Shown piece by piece: positions 1 to 8,002 of a stretch of DNA of 64,000 bases (position 1 is the stretch's first letter; each line of letters opens with the position of its first letter). Position numbers and translations under genes: made by a program. A model generated the notes under the pieces. It did not search any database, was not told where the DNA came from, and was given only the letters and a program-made list of their open reading frames with translations. Source of the stretch: CAJQQY01 sp045106765 (lineage in GTDB: Bacteria > Bacteroidota > Bacteroidia > Chitinophagales > Saprospiraceae); NCBI GenBank assembly GCA_045106765.1, contig JBGCFD010000129.1, forward strand, positions 4,282-68,281. The letters are read 5' to 3'.

Positions 1-1
1 C

Positions 2-109
2 AGATATTTTGCAGATTATAAGGATGAATATGGAGATAGTTTTAGATTGGTTCAACATCGAAATTTTGAAAGGTTATTTTGGAGTTACGACTACTTTTTT
101 GATCAGTAA
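2..109 (+). CDS. 3' end of an unidentified protein (cut by the left edge)
   Basis: Reading frame 2 is open from the first base and ends at a TAA at 107-109, giving 35 residues rich in aromatic and charged residues (ending LFWSYDYFFDQ). The composition is protein-like and the other frames are closed, so this is probably the C-terminus of a plus-strand gene that begins outside the window. No family can be assigned from this fragment. Confidence 0.5.
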   Translation, partial: RYFADYKDEYGDSFRLVQHRNFERLFWSYDYFFDQ

Positions 110-166
110 CTTTAAAGTCAGGTATTGGATAGCTTAAAGGTATCTGATATCTAGAGTAATTTTCTT

Positions 167-1408
167 ATGAAAAAAATATTCCTCCCTACTACACTTCTCT
201 TGGCATTCTTTCTTTTTCAAAGTGCTCATCCTACTTTAGAATGGGGATTTTTTGGACATCGAAAAATTAATCGGATGGCAGTTTTCACCTTGCCGCCCGA
301 CATGATGGTTTTTTATAAAAAAAATATTGAGTACGTTACTGATCATGCTGTCGATCCAGATAAAAGAAGGTATGCTACCAAGCATGAAGCAGTTCGACAT
401 TATATTGATTTGGACATTTGGGGAGAGTATCCTTTTGAAAATTTCCCAAGAACTCAGATGGGAGCATTGATGAAATACACGGATGTTTTTGTTATTGATA
501 AGCAAAATGATTCGACGCAAGTTTTAGGAAATGATTTACGATTAGATGAAGATGAGTTTTTTATTAAATTCCAATATTTAAAAAACAAAGAAGTCGTTAT
601 TCCAAAAAAGAAATTTCAATCCTTTTTTTATAACAATATACTTCCAAAATATTATGAGGATGTTTGGGAAGTGAATTTAGATAGTTTTCAATTATATTTT
701 GATGAGTTTTTCCCAACTGACAGAGGATATAAAATTGTTGCTCAAGATAAATTTTCAGAGTGGGGAGTTTTGCCTTTTCAGCTCATGCGGATGCAAAATA
801 AATTAACTCAAGCATTTGAAAGGAAGGATGCCAAATCAATTTTGCGACTCTCCGCAGATTATGGACATTATATTGGTGATGCACATGTTCCTTTACACAC
901 TACCGAAAACTATAATGGTCAATTGACTAATCAAATTGGGATCCATGCCTTTTGGGAAAGTCGAATACCTGAATTATTTGCGGAAGAAGAATATGATTTT
1001 TTTGTAGGTAAAGCGGAATATGTCGAAAATAAAGTTGACTATTTTTGGGACATTATTTTGGCAAGTCATAGATTGGTGGATAGTGTTTTATTGATAGAAG
1101 CTGATATGGTGAAGAAGTTTCCAGAGGATAAACAATTTTGTTTTGATAATCGAAACGACTTGACAGTTCGAACACAATGTCGAGCTTTTGCCAAAGCTTA
1201 TTCTGAGCGGATGAGGGGAATGGTGGAGGAAAGAATGACGAGTTCGGTATATTCTTTAGGAAGCCTATGGTACACGGCTTGGGTAGATGCTGGGCAACCT
1301 GATTTGTCAGAGCTAGGAAAAAAAGAATTGACAGAGGAAGAGAAAAAAGAACTAGAAGAATTAGAAAATACAGTTCGTGGCGGTGAAATAAAAGGACGCG
1401 AACATTAA
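167..1408 (+). CDS. zinc-dependent phospholipase C / S1-P1 nuclease-fold protein
   Basis: Secreted or periplasmic hydrolase-like protein of 413 aa with an N-terminal signal peptide (about residues 1-20). Directly after it comes WGFFGHR, with a conserved Trp (W26) and His (H31), as at the mature N-terminus of trinuclear-zinc enzymes. Other likely zinc ligands are H78 and D81 in HYIDLD, H234 and D238 in GHYIGDAH, H244, and H260/E264 in GIHAFWE. This ordered H/D set is characteristic of the phospholipase C/P1 nuclease fold. The C-terminus (about 385-413) is a charged helix, not a sorting domain. The substrate (phospholipid or nucleic acid) cannot be decided from sequence. It precedes the DUF368 gene by 51 nt on the same strand, with a palindromic spacer between. 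Confidence 0.8.
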   Translation: MKKIFLPTTLLLAFFLFQSAHPTLEWGFFGHRKINRMAVFTLPPDMMVFYKKNIEYVTDHAVDPDKRRYATKHEAVRHYIDLDIWGEYPFENFPRTQMGALMKYTDVFVIDKQNDSTQVLGNDLRLDEDEFFIKFQYLKNKEVVIPKKKFQSFFYNNILPKYYEDVWEVNLDSFQLYFDEFFPTDRGYKIVAQDKFSEWGVLPFQLMRMQNKLTQAFERKDAKSILRLSADYGHYIGDAHVPLHTTENYNGQLTNQIGIHAFWESRIPELFAEEEYDFFVGKAEYVENKVDYFWDIILASHRLVDSVLLIEADMVKKFPEDKQFCFDNRNDLTVRTQCRAFAKAYSERMRGMVEERMTSSVYSLGSLWYTAWVDAGQPDLSELGKKELTEEEKKELEELENTVRGGEIKGREH

Positions 1409-1413
1409 TTTGT

Positions 1414-1449
1414 AACGGTGAATTTATAACCATTCACTATTCACCATTA
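1414..1449. repeat. intergenic palindromic repeat, GGTGAAT family
   Basis: The 51-nt spacer is filled by iterations of the word GGTGAAT and its complement ATTCACC (AACGGTGAAT at the left; CCATTCACTATTCACC at the right). It can fold into an imperfect hairpin. Related words occur at 46133, 57436, 58321-58418 and 62035-62085. Confidence 0.6.
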
Positions 1450-1459
1450 ATTTAAAAAT

Positions 1460-2437
1460 ATGAGTTTATTTAAAGGTCAAATTGGTTTAGCATTGAAAGG
1501 AATGGCAATGGGAATTGCTGAGGTGATTCCTGGTGTTTCAGGGGGAACGATTGCCTTCATTACAGGTATTTATGAAAAATTAATCAATACAATAAAAGCA
1601 TTTAGTCCATCATTAATTGGTGTTTTTCAAAAAGATGGAATTGGCGGAATTTGGGAAGAGATCAATGGTAATTTTCTAGTTGCCTTGATGATCGGAATGG
1701 TTGGGGGAGTAGTCATTGGAGTTTTTGGAGTGACTCATTTGTTGGAAGAATTTCCACAGCATCTCTGGGGATTTTTCTTTGGTTTAATTATCGCTTCGGC
1801 TATTTATATTGGAAGGCAAGTTTCGAAATGGGGAGTATTTGAAATAGTAGGTTTTTTACTTGGAACTGCTGTGGCTTATTACATTACCATCGCTAGTCCT
1901 GCGAGTGGAAATGAAGCATTGTGGTTTGTTTTTCTTTCAGGAATGATTGCGATTTCGGCTTTGATTTTGCCAGGGATTTCTGGAAGTTTTATTTTGTTAT
2001 TGATGGGAATGTACACTTTTATTTTACCGAAGGTGAAAGAAGCGCTGACTACCTTTAGTACGGAAAGTTTGATTATCACAGGTGTTTTTGCCATGGGATG
2101 TTTGGTCGGGTTGACGTCGATTTCAAGAGCCATTTCATGGATGTTTGATCATTATAAAAATACGACTTTGGCGGTGCTGACAGGTTTTATGGTTGGGTCG
2201 TTGAACAAGGTTTGGCCTTGGAGAAATACAACTCAATGGATTGATAAAGAGTCTGGAGAGATTCTTTCGAATATCGAAAATTATGCAACTCCTGATAATT
2301 TGAAAATATTAAAAGAGATAAGCGTTTCGCCTAATAATTTTTTGGGAGAACCACATATGATTCCAGTTTTGATTTTGATGGTGGTGGGATTTTTAGCGGT
2401 TTTTGGATTGGAAAAAATGGGAAGTAAAAGTGCTTAG
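1460..2437 (+). CDS. DUF368 family membrane protein, probable undecaprenyl-phosphate translocase (PopT type)
   Basis: Polytopic inner-membrane protein of 325 aa with about eight hydrophobic segments. Two internally repeated re-entrant-like motifs are visible: PGVSGG at residues 24-29 (EVIPGVSGGTIAFITG) and PGISGS at 171-176 (LILPGISGSFILLLMG). These are the hallmark of DUF368. Published work on this family (PopT) shows that it recycles the C55 lipid carrier undecaprenyl phosphate across the membrane for peptidoglycan and surface-glycan synthesis. Function here is inferred from the family. The gene is followed by a strong convergent terminator shared with terC. Confidence 0.85.
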   Translation: MSLFKGQIGLALKGMAMGIAEVIPGVSGGTIAFITGIYEKLINTIKAFSPSLIGVFQKDGIGGIWEEINGNFLVALMIGMVGGVVIGVFGVTHLLEEFPQHLWGFFFGLIIASAIYIGRQVSKWGVFEIVGFLLGTAVAYYITIASPASGNEALWFVFLSGMIAISALILPGISGSFILLLMGMYTFILPKVKEALTTFSTESLIITGVFAMGCLVGLTSISRAISWMFDHYKNTTLAVLTGFMVGSLNKVWPWRNTTQWIDKESGEILSNIENYATPDNLKILKEISVSPNNFLGEPHMIPVLILMVVGFLAVFGLEKMGSKSA

Positions 2438-2450
2438 TTAGATTTTAAAT

Positions 2451-2515
2451 CCATTTCAAAAAAATAATCCTGAATTTTTAAACATAAAAATTCAGGATTA
2501 TTTTTTTGAAAATGG
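2451..2515. terminator. bidirectional terminator between DUF368 and terC
   Basis: Long near-perfect inverted repeat: left arm 2461-2480, right arm 2485-2504 (core AATAATCCTGAATTTTTA and its complement), extended outward by CCATTTCAAA / TTTGAAAATGG. T-runs on both strands fit termination of the two convergent genes. Confidence 0.85.
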
Positions 2516-2559
2516 ATAGAATTGAAATCAATTTTCTAATCTTTTTCATTTCTCAGATA

Positions 2560-3360
2560 CTAAACATTTTCTTGTTTGTTCTTTTCAATATCTTGTTTCT
2601 TTATCAAATTTTTCTGATATCGCCCTTGTGCAATATCTGTCAAAATCAAAATGATTAAAATAAAATAGAAAGTCGATTTATTCATTTGTTCTACAGGATA
2701 GCCTCCAATTTTTAAATGAGCTAAATGCCCACCTTCCGTCACCAACATGATTCCCACCAAGAATAAAATAAATAACCCTAACACTTCGTACATTCTATTT
2801 TTTGATAAAAAATCCGAAATTTTATCAGCCATAACAATCATTAAAATTCCTCCAATGATAATTGCCGTTGCCATTACCCAAAGTACATTGGTCAAAGCTA
2901 TTGCGCTCAAAATAGAATCAAATGAAAAAACTAAATTCATCACTACAATCATAAAAATAACTTGACCAACTGATTTTTCTCTACCTTTTTTTGAAGCTTC
3001 ACTTTCATCTTCAAAGGCAATCATATGCCAGATTTCCTTGATCGCTGTATAAATAATGAATGCTCCACCTGCCAATACAATCAAACTATGTCCATTAAAT
3101 ACGCCATAGAAAATTTTTCCTAAATCTATGGTGAAAAGTTCCCCTTGAACGAGATCAATTAATTTTAGTATCACAAAAAGTAGAATAATTCGTAAGACAA
3201 TTGCTAATCCAATTCCTACTTTTCGGACATAACTTCTTCGCTCTGTGGGAGCATTTTTCGATTCTAAAGAAATATAAAGCAAGTTGTCAAAACCTAAAAC
3301 TGCTTGAAGTAAAACAAGCATGAGTAATGTTCCTAAATTTTGAATAAGTGTTGGTTCCAT
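2560..3360 (-). CDS. TerC family integral membrane protein
   Basis: 266 aa with about seven membrane helices. The two TerC signature acidic motifs are present: GFDNLLYIS (D25) near the N-terminus and FSFDSILSA (D148) in the middle, which lie in transmembrane helices and are thought to bind a divalent cation. TerC/Alx proteins are linked to Mn2+ export and metalation of exported enzymes, and historically to tellurite resistance; no ter operon genes adjoin here, so the metal role is more likely. A TAnnTTTG-like -7 element lies upstream on the minus strand (plus-strand 3398-3405), without an obvious -33 TTG. The C-terminus is a short basic, Gln/Lys-rich tail. Confidence 0.85.
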   Translation of the reverse strand: MEPTLIQNLGTLLMLVLLQAVLGFDNLLYISLESKNAPTERRSYVRKVGIGLAIVLRIILLFVILKLIDLVQGELFTIDLGKIFYGVFNGHSLIVLAGGAFIIYTAIKEIWHMIAFEDESEASKKGREKSVGQVIFMIVVMNLVFSFDSILSAIALTNVLWVMATAIIIGGILMIVMADKISDFLSKNRMYEVLGLFILFLVGIMLVTEGGHLAHLKIGGYPVEQMNKSTFYFILIILILTDIAQGRYQKNLIKKQDIEKNKQENV

Positions 3361-3610
3361 GTTTTTAAAATATTTTTCCTAATTTTTTAATCAAGCCCAA
3401 ACATAAGTATTCTAAATTAATTACTAAAAAATAAATGTCAGCAATTAGTCTAATTTTTTTTCTAAAAAAACAATTTATCAAAAATAAGATGCGTTTAGAC
3501 CTCTATAAATTTTATCATACCATAAAAAATCCATTTCTATAAGCAACAAATTTTACGATTCATCAACAGGTAATATTCATACCTAACTACCTATTTACTA
3601 AATTTTAAAC

Positions 3611-4495
3611 ATGACAAAAATGAATCGTTTCCTAGTAATTTGCATTGCTGCAATGTTCCCTTTTTTAATTAATGCCCAAGATTCCGAAGTTGGTTTAATT
3701 CTCGGAACATCAGGCTATTCTGGTGACCTTACTCCGAATACCAATTACCTAAGTACAGGTAAAAGACATGCATCACTCGGTATCTTTTTACGAAAAGATT
3801 TAAATCGTTTTACAGCGGTGAGAGGAACATTTACTTATGGAAAATTGTCTGGTGATGATGCAAAATCAAATATAGATGGTATCCAAAATCGAAATTTAAG
3901 TTTCCAATCAAACTTATTGGAGTTATCATTAGTTGGAGAATTTAATCCTCTAGGAACCAACTCCACAGGAAGAAGATTACAACCATACTTATACGGAGGT
4001 ATTGCGGTATTTCATTTCAATCCCGAAGCAAATTATAATGGTCAATTGGTTGAATTACAACCTCTAGGTACAGAAGGTCAAGGCATGGATGGCTTTGATA
4101 AACCATATAAATTGACTCAGATTTCAATTCCGCTGGGGGCAGGGGTGAAGTACCAAATTACCGACCGCATCAACTTAGGTGTAGATGTAGGAGTTCGAAA
4201 AACCTTTACGGATTATCTTGACGATGTAAGTGGCACTTATGTCAATTACAATGATTTGTTGGCAGGAAATGGACAAGTAGCTGCTGCACTTGGTAACAGA
4301 TCTGGTGAGCTTAATCCTGAAGGAAATATTCCAGCGATCGTTCCAACTGGCACTCAAAGAGGTAATTCCCTCAAAGATGATTGGTACTTCACAGCAGGCG
4401 TAACTTTGGGGTATAAATTTTCTACAAGAACTAGAAATTACAAGGGGCGAAACCCGACTGGAAGAGAATTCGGTTGCCCTGGAAAGAATTTTTAA
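3611..4495 (+). CDS. DUF6089 / PorG-like outer-membrane beta-barrel protein
   Basis: 294 aa with a signal peptide cleaved near NAQDSE (about residue 22), followed by alternating amphipathic strands typical of an eight-strand barrel. The DUF6089-like features are the N-terminal GLILGTSGYSGDL, the central LQPYLYGGIAVFHFNPEA and the late VGVRKTFTDYLDDVSGTY block. PorG, a member of this family, is an outer-membrane component associated with the T9SS core. Since the window encodes several T9SS cargo proteins, that role is plausible but inferred. The residues after about 275 (basic RTRNYKGRNPTG) form a tail beyond the last strand. Confidence 0.72.
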   Translation: MTKMNRFLVICIAAMFPFLINAQDSEVGLILGTSGYSGDLTPNTNYLSTGKRHASLGIFLRKDLNRFTAVRGTFTYGKLSGDDAKSNIDGIQNRNLSFQSNLLELSLVGEFNPLGTNSTGRRLQPYLYGGIAVFHFNPEANYNGQLVELQPLGTEGQGMDGFDKPYKLTQISIPLGAGVKYQITDRINLGVDVGVRKTFTDYLDDVSGTYVNYNDLLAGNGQVAAALGNRSGELNPEGNIPAIVPTGTQRGNSLKDDWYFTAGVTLGYKFSTRTRNYKGRNPTGREFGCPGKNF

Positions 4496-4542
4496 AACAA
4501 TATTTCCTTCCTCTCTTAAAAACAGAAAACAAACTTTAAGCG

Positions 4543-4580
4543 AAAACGAGTATCTCGATAAGAGGTACTCGTTTTTTTAT
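4543..4580 (+). terminator. rho-independent terminator after the PorG-like gene
   Basis: Hairpin AACGAGTATCTC - GATA - GAGGTACTCGTT followed by a T-run. Confidence 0.85.
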
Positions 4581-4615
4581 TTTAACTAATTTTAAAACAA
4601 CTTCTAAAATTAGTT

Positions 4616-5149
4616 TTAAAAATTCAAAACCAATCCAATTCCATTGCCTGTATAATTAAAATCTAGTTCCATTTGATTTACACCATATTTAGGAGCCGAT
4701 TCGGTATATAATTTAAAACTTTTCATGGCACGTTTATAATTTTTTCTTGAGATAGGTAATGAAATTAGTGATGCTAAAGCAGGAGGCCAACTTGCTAAAA
4801 TCATATAAATTCCAACTCCTTGATGTGGGCAAAGTTCGTAGCATCGATCTCCTTCACCTTGATTCGGGGGACCATCAATATTAAATAAAATTAATCCACC
4901 ACCACCTAAAACTACAGCGGTAATTCCTGAGGCAATAAATACCCTTCTTGCTTTTCTATGTTTTTTGTAAAAGTTAAAAGCAGTATCGTCTAGTTTAAAT
5001 ACTTGACCTAACTCGCTCTTAAAGTAGACATTATTTTGATAATAAAATTTGCCTTTGGATTCCACTAAAACATTTTTGTCGATTTGAGAAAATCCATTTT
5101 GGAGAAAAAATAGAAAGGAAAAACTGAAGAGTAAAAAAAGAGTTTTCAT
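4616..5149 (-). CDS. hypothetical exported/membrane protein
   Basis: 177 aa, family not recognised. An N-terminal signal peptide (1-21, ending NGFSQ) is followed by a short domain of about 40 residues. A first membrane segment lies at about 69-89 (FIASGITAVVLGGGGLILF). A Cys-containing loop (RCYELCPHQG) and a second hydrophobic segment around 112-132 follow. The last 30 residues (FNYTGNGIGLVLNF) could be a beta-strand ending in Phe, as in outer-membrane proteins. It lies 30 nt downstream of the PIF1 helicase on the same strand, so it could be co-transcribed. No function is proposed. Confidence 0.6.
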   Translation of the reverse strand: MKTLFLLFSFSFLFFLQNGFSQIDKNVLVESKGKFYYQNNVYFKSELGQVFKLDDTAFNFYKKHRKARRVFIASGITAVVLGGGGLILFNIDGPPNQGEGDRCYELCPHQGVGIYMILASWPPALASLISLPISRKNYKRAMKSFKLYTESAPKYGVNQMELDFNYTGNGIGLVLNF

Positions 5150-5179
5150 AATTTATTTTTTGTAAATATAGGAAATTAA

Positions 5180-6475
5180 TTATCTACCTCTTTCATAAAA
5201 TTGCACAATTCTTTCATCCGTCATTATATCTCGTGGCGTAATTTTATTTTTTAAAACAATGCCTTCCAGCGTTCTACATCGACTGAGGGCAACATAAGTT
5301 TGACCACTTTCAAAAGCCCCTTTTCCCATGTCAATAATTATTTTGTCAAAAGTTTTCCCCTGACTTTTATGAATCGTAACTGCCCAAGCTAGACGAAGTG
5401 GGTATTGTTTAAAACTACCTGTGACCTCTGTTTCGATTTCATCTTTAGCGTTTATCTTATATTTCATAATTTCCCATTCGAGCTGTTCCACTTTGATAAT
5501 TCGTTGAGAGCCATCAGGATTTTCCAAAGCCACTTTTATTTCATCAGGTTCTAGTTCGACGATTTTTCCAATCGTTCCATTGACGAATTTTTGATCAGGA
5601 TCATTTTTGATAAACATGACCTGAGCATTCATTTTTAATTGCAATATTGGTTCGGTGGGAAACCTTCTCTCTTGGAAAGTACCTGAAACTTTAGCCATAT
5701 AACTTCTCTCCAAAGTATTCAATTTTTTCAACTCTCGATTGTTAATCGCATCAACTGTTGCATTCCTTGGGGAAAGGGTAATGTAGAAATCTTCCGATTG
5801 AAATTCAGGTAAATGTCTTTCATTAAGGTCGTCCAAATCATCATAATCTGCATGGTTTAATCTCACGGCATCAAGCAAGCGAATAAAATGTCGAGAGTTT
5901 TGTCGATAGGTTTGATGTAACTCTAACATCTCCATTGCAAACCCGAGTTGGAAAAGGTTAGCAGAAAAAAAATAACCGCTCTCATAAAGAGTTTGGAAAA
6001 GTTGTCGTTCTGCATTCGAACTCACCACCGGAGGTAACTGAAATAAGTCCCCAAAAAACACCATTTGCACTCCACCAAATGGCAGTCCCGGTTGTGTCCC
6101 ATTTAATCGTAAAAATGCATCAATATTATCAATCATATCAGCTCGAACCATCGAAATTTCGTCGATGATCACTACTTCTAATTTTTGATAAATTTTATTG
6201 TATCTAACTTTTTTGACTTCAGATCTTTGAAGCGGTTTTCCAGGAAATCTAAAAAAAGAATGGATCGTTGTGCCTTGCACATTTAGAGCTGCAATGCCCG
6301 TGGGTGCTAGGACGACGCATTTTTTATGAGTTGTATTTCGGAATAATTGGAGCAAAGTACTTTTACCAGTTCCTGCTCGTCCTGTTACAAAAACGTTTGT
6401 CCGAGTTTTTTCCAAAAGATCTAGCGCTGCTTTAAAATCGCCATTGAGTTGTATGGGTTGGAGGTCATTTTTCAT
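5180..6475 (-). CDS. PIF1-family SF1 DNA helicase
   Basis: 431 aa ATP-dependent helicase. It shows Walker A GRAGTGKST at about residues 32-40, motif Ia/Ib LAPTGIAALNVQGTTIHSFF (the PIF1 APTG-A--GTTIHSFF block), Walker B DEISMVRADM, motif III VFFGDLFQLPPV, and the C-terminal UvrD-like TIHKSQGKTFD plus YVALSRCRTLEG. The whole helicase core is present, with no extra accessory domain at the C-terminus. PIF1 enzymes unwind 5'-3' and resolve G-quadruplexes and R-loops. The gene starts at the ATG at 6475; upstream lies a palindromic spacer. Confidence 0.9.
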   Translation of the reverse strand: MKNDLQPIQLNGDFKAALDLLEKTRTNVFVTGRAGTGKSTLLQLFRNTTHKKCVVLAPTGIAALNVQGTTIHSFFRFPGKPLQRSEVKKVRYNKIYQKLEVVIIDEISMVRADMIDNIDAFLRLNGTQPGLPFGGVQMVFFGDLFQLPPVVSSNAERQLFQTLYESGYFFSANLFQLGFAMEMLELHQTYRQNSRHFIRLLDAVRLNHADYDDLDDLNERHLPEFQSEDFYITLSPRNATVDAINNRELKKLNTLERSYMAKVSGTFQERRFPTEPILQLKMNAQVMFIKNDPDQKFVNGTIGKIVELEPDEIKVALENPDGSQRIIKVEQLEWEIMKYKINAKDEIETEVTGSFKQYPLRLAWAVTIHKSQGKTFDKIIIDMGKGAFESGQTYVALSRCRTLEGIVLKNKITPRDIMTDERIVQFYERGR

Positions 6476-6505
6476 GTGGGGCGAAATTAGGGAAAAATTA
6501 TTAGG

Positions 6506-6591
6506 GAATTGGCTTATCAGATAATTAGTTGATTGGGTAATTGGGGAATTTGCAAATCACCTGTTTAACTAATTATCTGATAAACCAATTC
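6506..6591. repeat. 25-bp-arm imperfect inverted repeat in the 6476-6779 spacer
   Basis: Left arm 6506-6530 (begins GAATTGGCTTATCAG) and right arm 6567-6591 (ends CTGATAAACCAATTC) match with one mismatch. The loop contains the iterated words GATTGGGTAATTGGGG. A related element sharing TTTATCAG and CTGATAAAC-AATTC lies at 25426-25500. The rest of this 304-bp spacer holds a promoter and no gene that I can see. Confidence 0.75.
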
Positions 6592-6635
6592 ACCTTTCAA
6601 ACGACATTTCATTTAAAATTAACATTCGGAATAAC

Positions 6636-6664
6636 TTGTTTTGTTTCATTTTATATTATTTTTG
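6636..6664 (+). promoter_or_regulatory. Bacteroidota-type promoter for the lamin-tail gene
   Basis: TTG (6636-6638), an 18-nt spacer, then TATTTTTG (6657-6664), matching TTG-N17-23-TAnnTTTG. The predicted start is about 6671, giving a leader of about 110 nt. Confidence 0.55.
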
Positions 6665-6779
6665 TGCGACGAAAAGCAACTCATATCAAATTTTAAAAAT
6701 ATGAGTATCAAAACATCGAAAACCTAACTTTCCTTTATTTTAACCGATATTTTTTCAACCAAACCTTAAAATTTTTTCT

Positions 6780-7850
6780 ATGAAAAAAATTATACCTTTT
6801 ATCATTTTTACATTTACTACACTTGGAATTTTCGCACAATGCGACGAACTTTTTATTTCTGAATATGTCGAAGGATATGGAAATAATAGAGCATTAGAAA
6901 TTTACAATCCAACAAATGCTGCGATTGATTTGTCTGCATATTCAATTGGACGATTTTCAAATGGTGGATCTTCTTATGTTGGGATTGCTCTTCCAGCTGA
7001 AAATTTAGCACCTTATGAAACTTATGTAGCTGTTTTGGACAAAAGAGATTCTACTGGATCTGGCTTAGAAACTCCAATTTGGAATGGATACCAAAAATGG
7101 GATTATTGCACCGATCAAGATACAGGTGACACACTTCTTTATGCTGATGGAGATACTATTTTCTGTGTACAGTATAATGCTGATGGATTACATCTTTATG
7201 GAGATGTGTACAATGACTGGTTAGATTTGGAAGGCAAGGCAAGTGGATTTTTCTGCCCAGTTTATGGTGTGAATAACGCAATGTATTTTAATGGGAATGA
7301 TGCTGTTGCTTTAGTCAAAGGATTAATGGTTAATGGAGATGGTTCAAATGTAATTGACGTAATCGGAGTGATTGGTGAAGATCCAGGAGATTCTTGGGTA
7401 GATGCAGATGGAGGATGGTTGACCAGAGATAAAACCTTGGAGCGAAAATCAGGTATCCAATCAGGAACTGGACCAGTTGTAGGGGTGGTTCAAGATACTT
7501 TTGCTTATGTTGAATATAATGTTTGGGGTAAAAATAGTTTCTATGGAATCGGTGAACATGGTTGTACATGCGATCCTGACTTCATGGTTGCAACACAAGA
7601 GTTAAATCAAATAGCATTCAACATGTTCCCAAATCCAACTAGTACTGAATTATGGATTGAAGCAGAGCAGAGCATTGAGCGAGTGGAGGTTTATAATTTA
7701 TTAGGAGAAAGAATGTTAATACAAAACTTTGGGACAGACGCATCAAACAAAACGAATATTTTAGTAGAAAAATTAGAAACAGGTATGTACGTAATTAGTT
7801 TGTTCTTTGATGGTGATCATCAATCAACTCAGAAGTTTATCAAGCGATAA
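6780..7850 (+). CDS. secreted lamin-tail-domain protein with T9SS sorting domain
   Basis: 356 aa. Signal peptide 1-19 (ending IFAQ), then a lamin-tail (LTD) fold starting CDELFISEYVEGYGNNRALE, i.e. the LFISEYV-G----ALEIYN signature, continuing with IDLSAYSIGRFSNG and GNDAVALVK. The C-terminal 70 residues form a type A T9SS sorting domain: FNMFPNPTSTELWIE, then VEVYNLLGERM and a final GMYVISLFFDG strand ending in KR. LTD domains in bacterial secreted proteins often accompany nucleases or other hydrolases; no catalytic domain is visible here. It precedes a TonB-dependent receptor and a phospholipase D-like secreted protein. Confidence 0.8.
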   Translation: MKKIIPFIIFTFTTLGIFAQCDELFISEYVEGYGNNRALEIYNPTNAAIDLSAYSIGRFSNGGSSYVGIALPAENLAPYETYVAVLDKRDSTGSGLETPIWNGYQKWDYCTDQDTGDTLLYADGDTIFCVQYNADGLHLYGDVYNDWLDLEGKASGFFCPVYGVNNAMYFNGNDAVALVKGLMVNGDGSNVIDVIGVIGEDPGDSWVDADGGWLTRDKTLERKSGIQSGTGPVVGVVQDTFAYVEYNVWGKNSFYGIGEHGCTCDPDFMVATQELNQIAFNMFPNPTSTELWIEAEQSIERVEVYNLLGERMLIQNFGTDASNKTNILVEKLETGMYVISLFFDGDHQSTQKFIKR

Positions 7851-7870
7851 ATAAAAATTTACAGAAGAAA

Positions 7871-7953
7871 TAAAAAAGGAGTTTTCACAGAGTTACACGG
7901 ATTTTTTTTTGAAAAAAAATATTATTCCTAGCCTCTGAGGAAACTCCTTTTTA
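7871..7953 (+). terminator. long-loop hairpin terminator
   Basis: TAAAAAAGGAGTTTTCACAG pairs with CTGAGGAAACTCCTTTTTA about 50 nt later. It separates the lamin-tail gene from the receptor gene. Confidence 0.65.
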
Positions 7954-8002
7954 GCGAATTTTTGACTCTATCATTTATAATTTTGAACCAAGAAATACCT
8001 TC

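Noticed and set aside
1053..1433. 126-codon minus-strand ORF inside the phospholipase C-like gene
   Set aside because: Antisense shadow of a well-supported gene; hydrophobic composition is a by-product of the AT-rich opposite strand.
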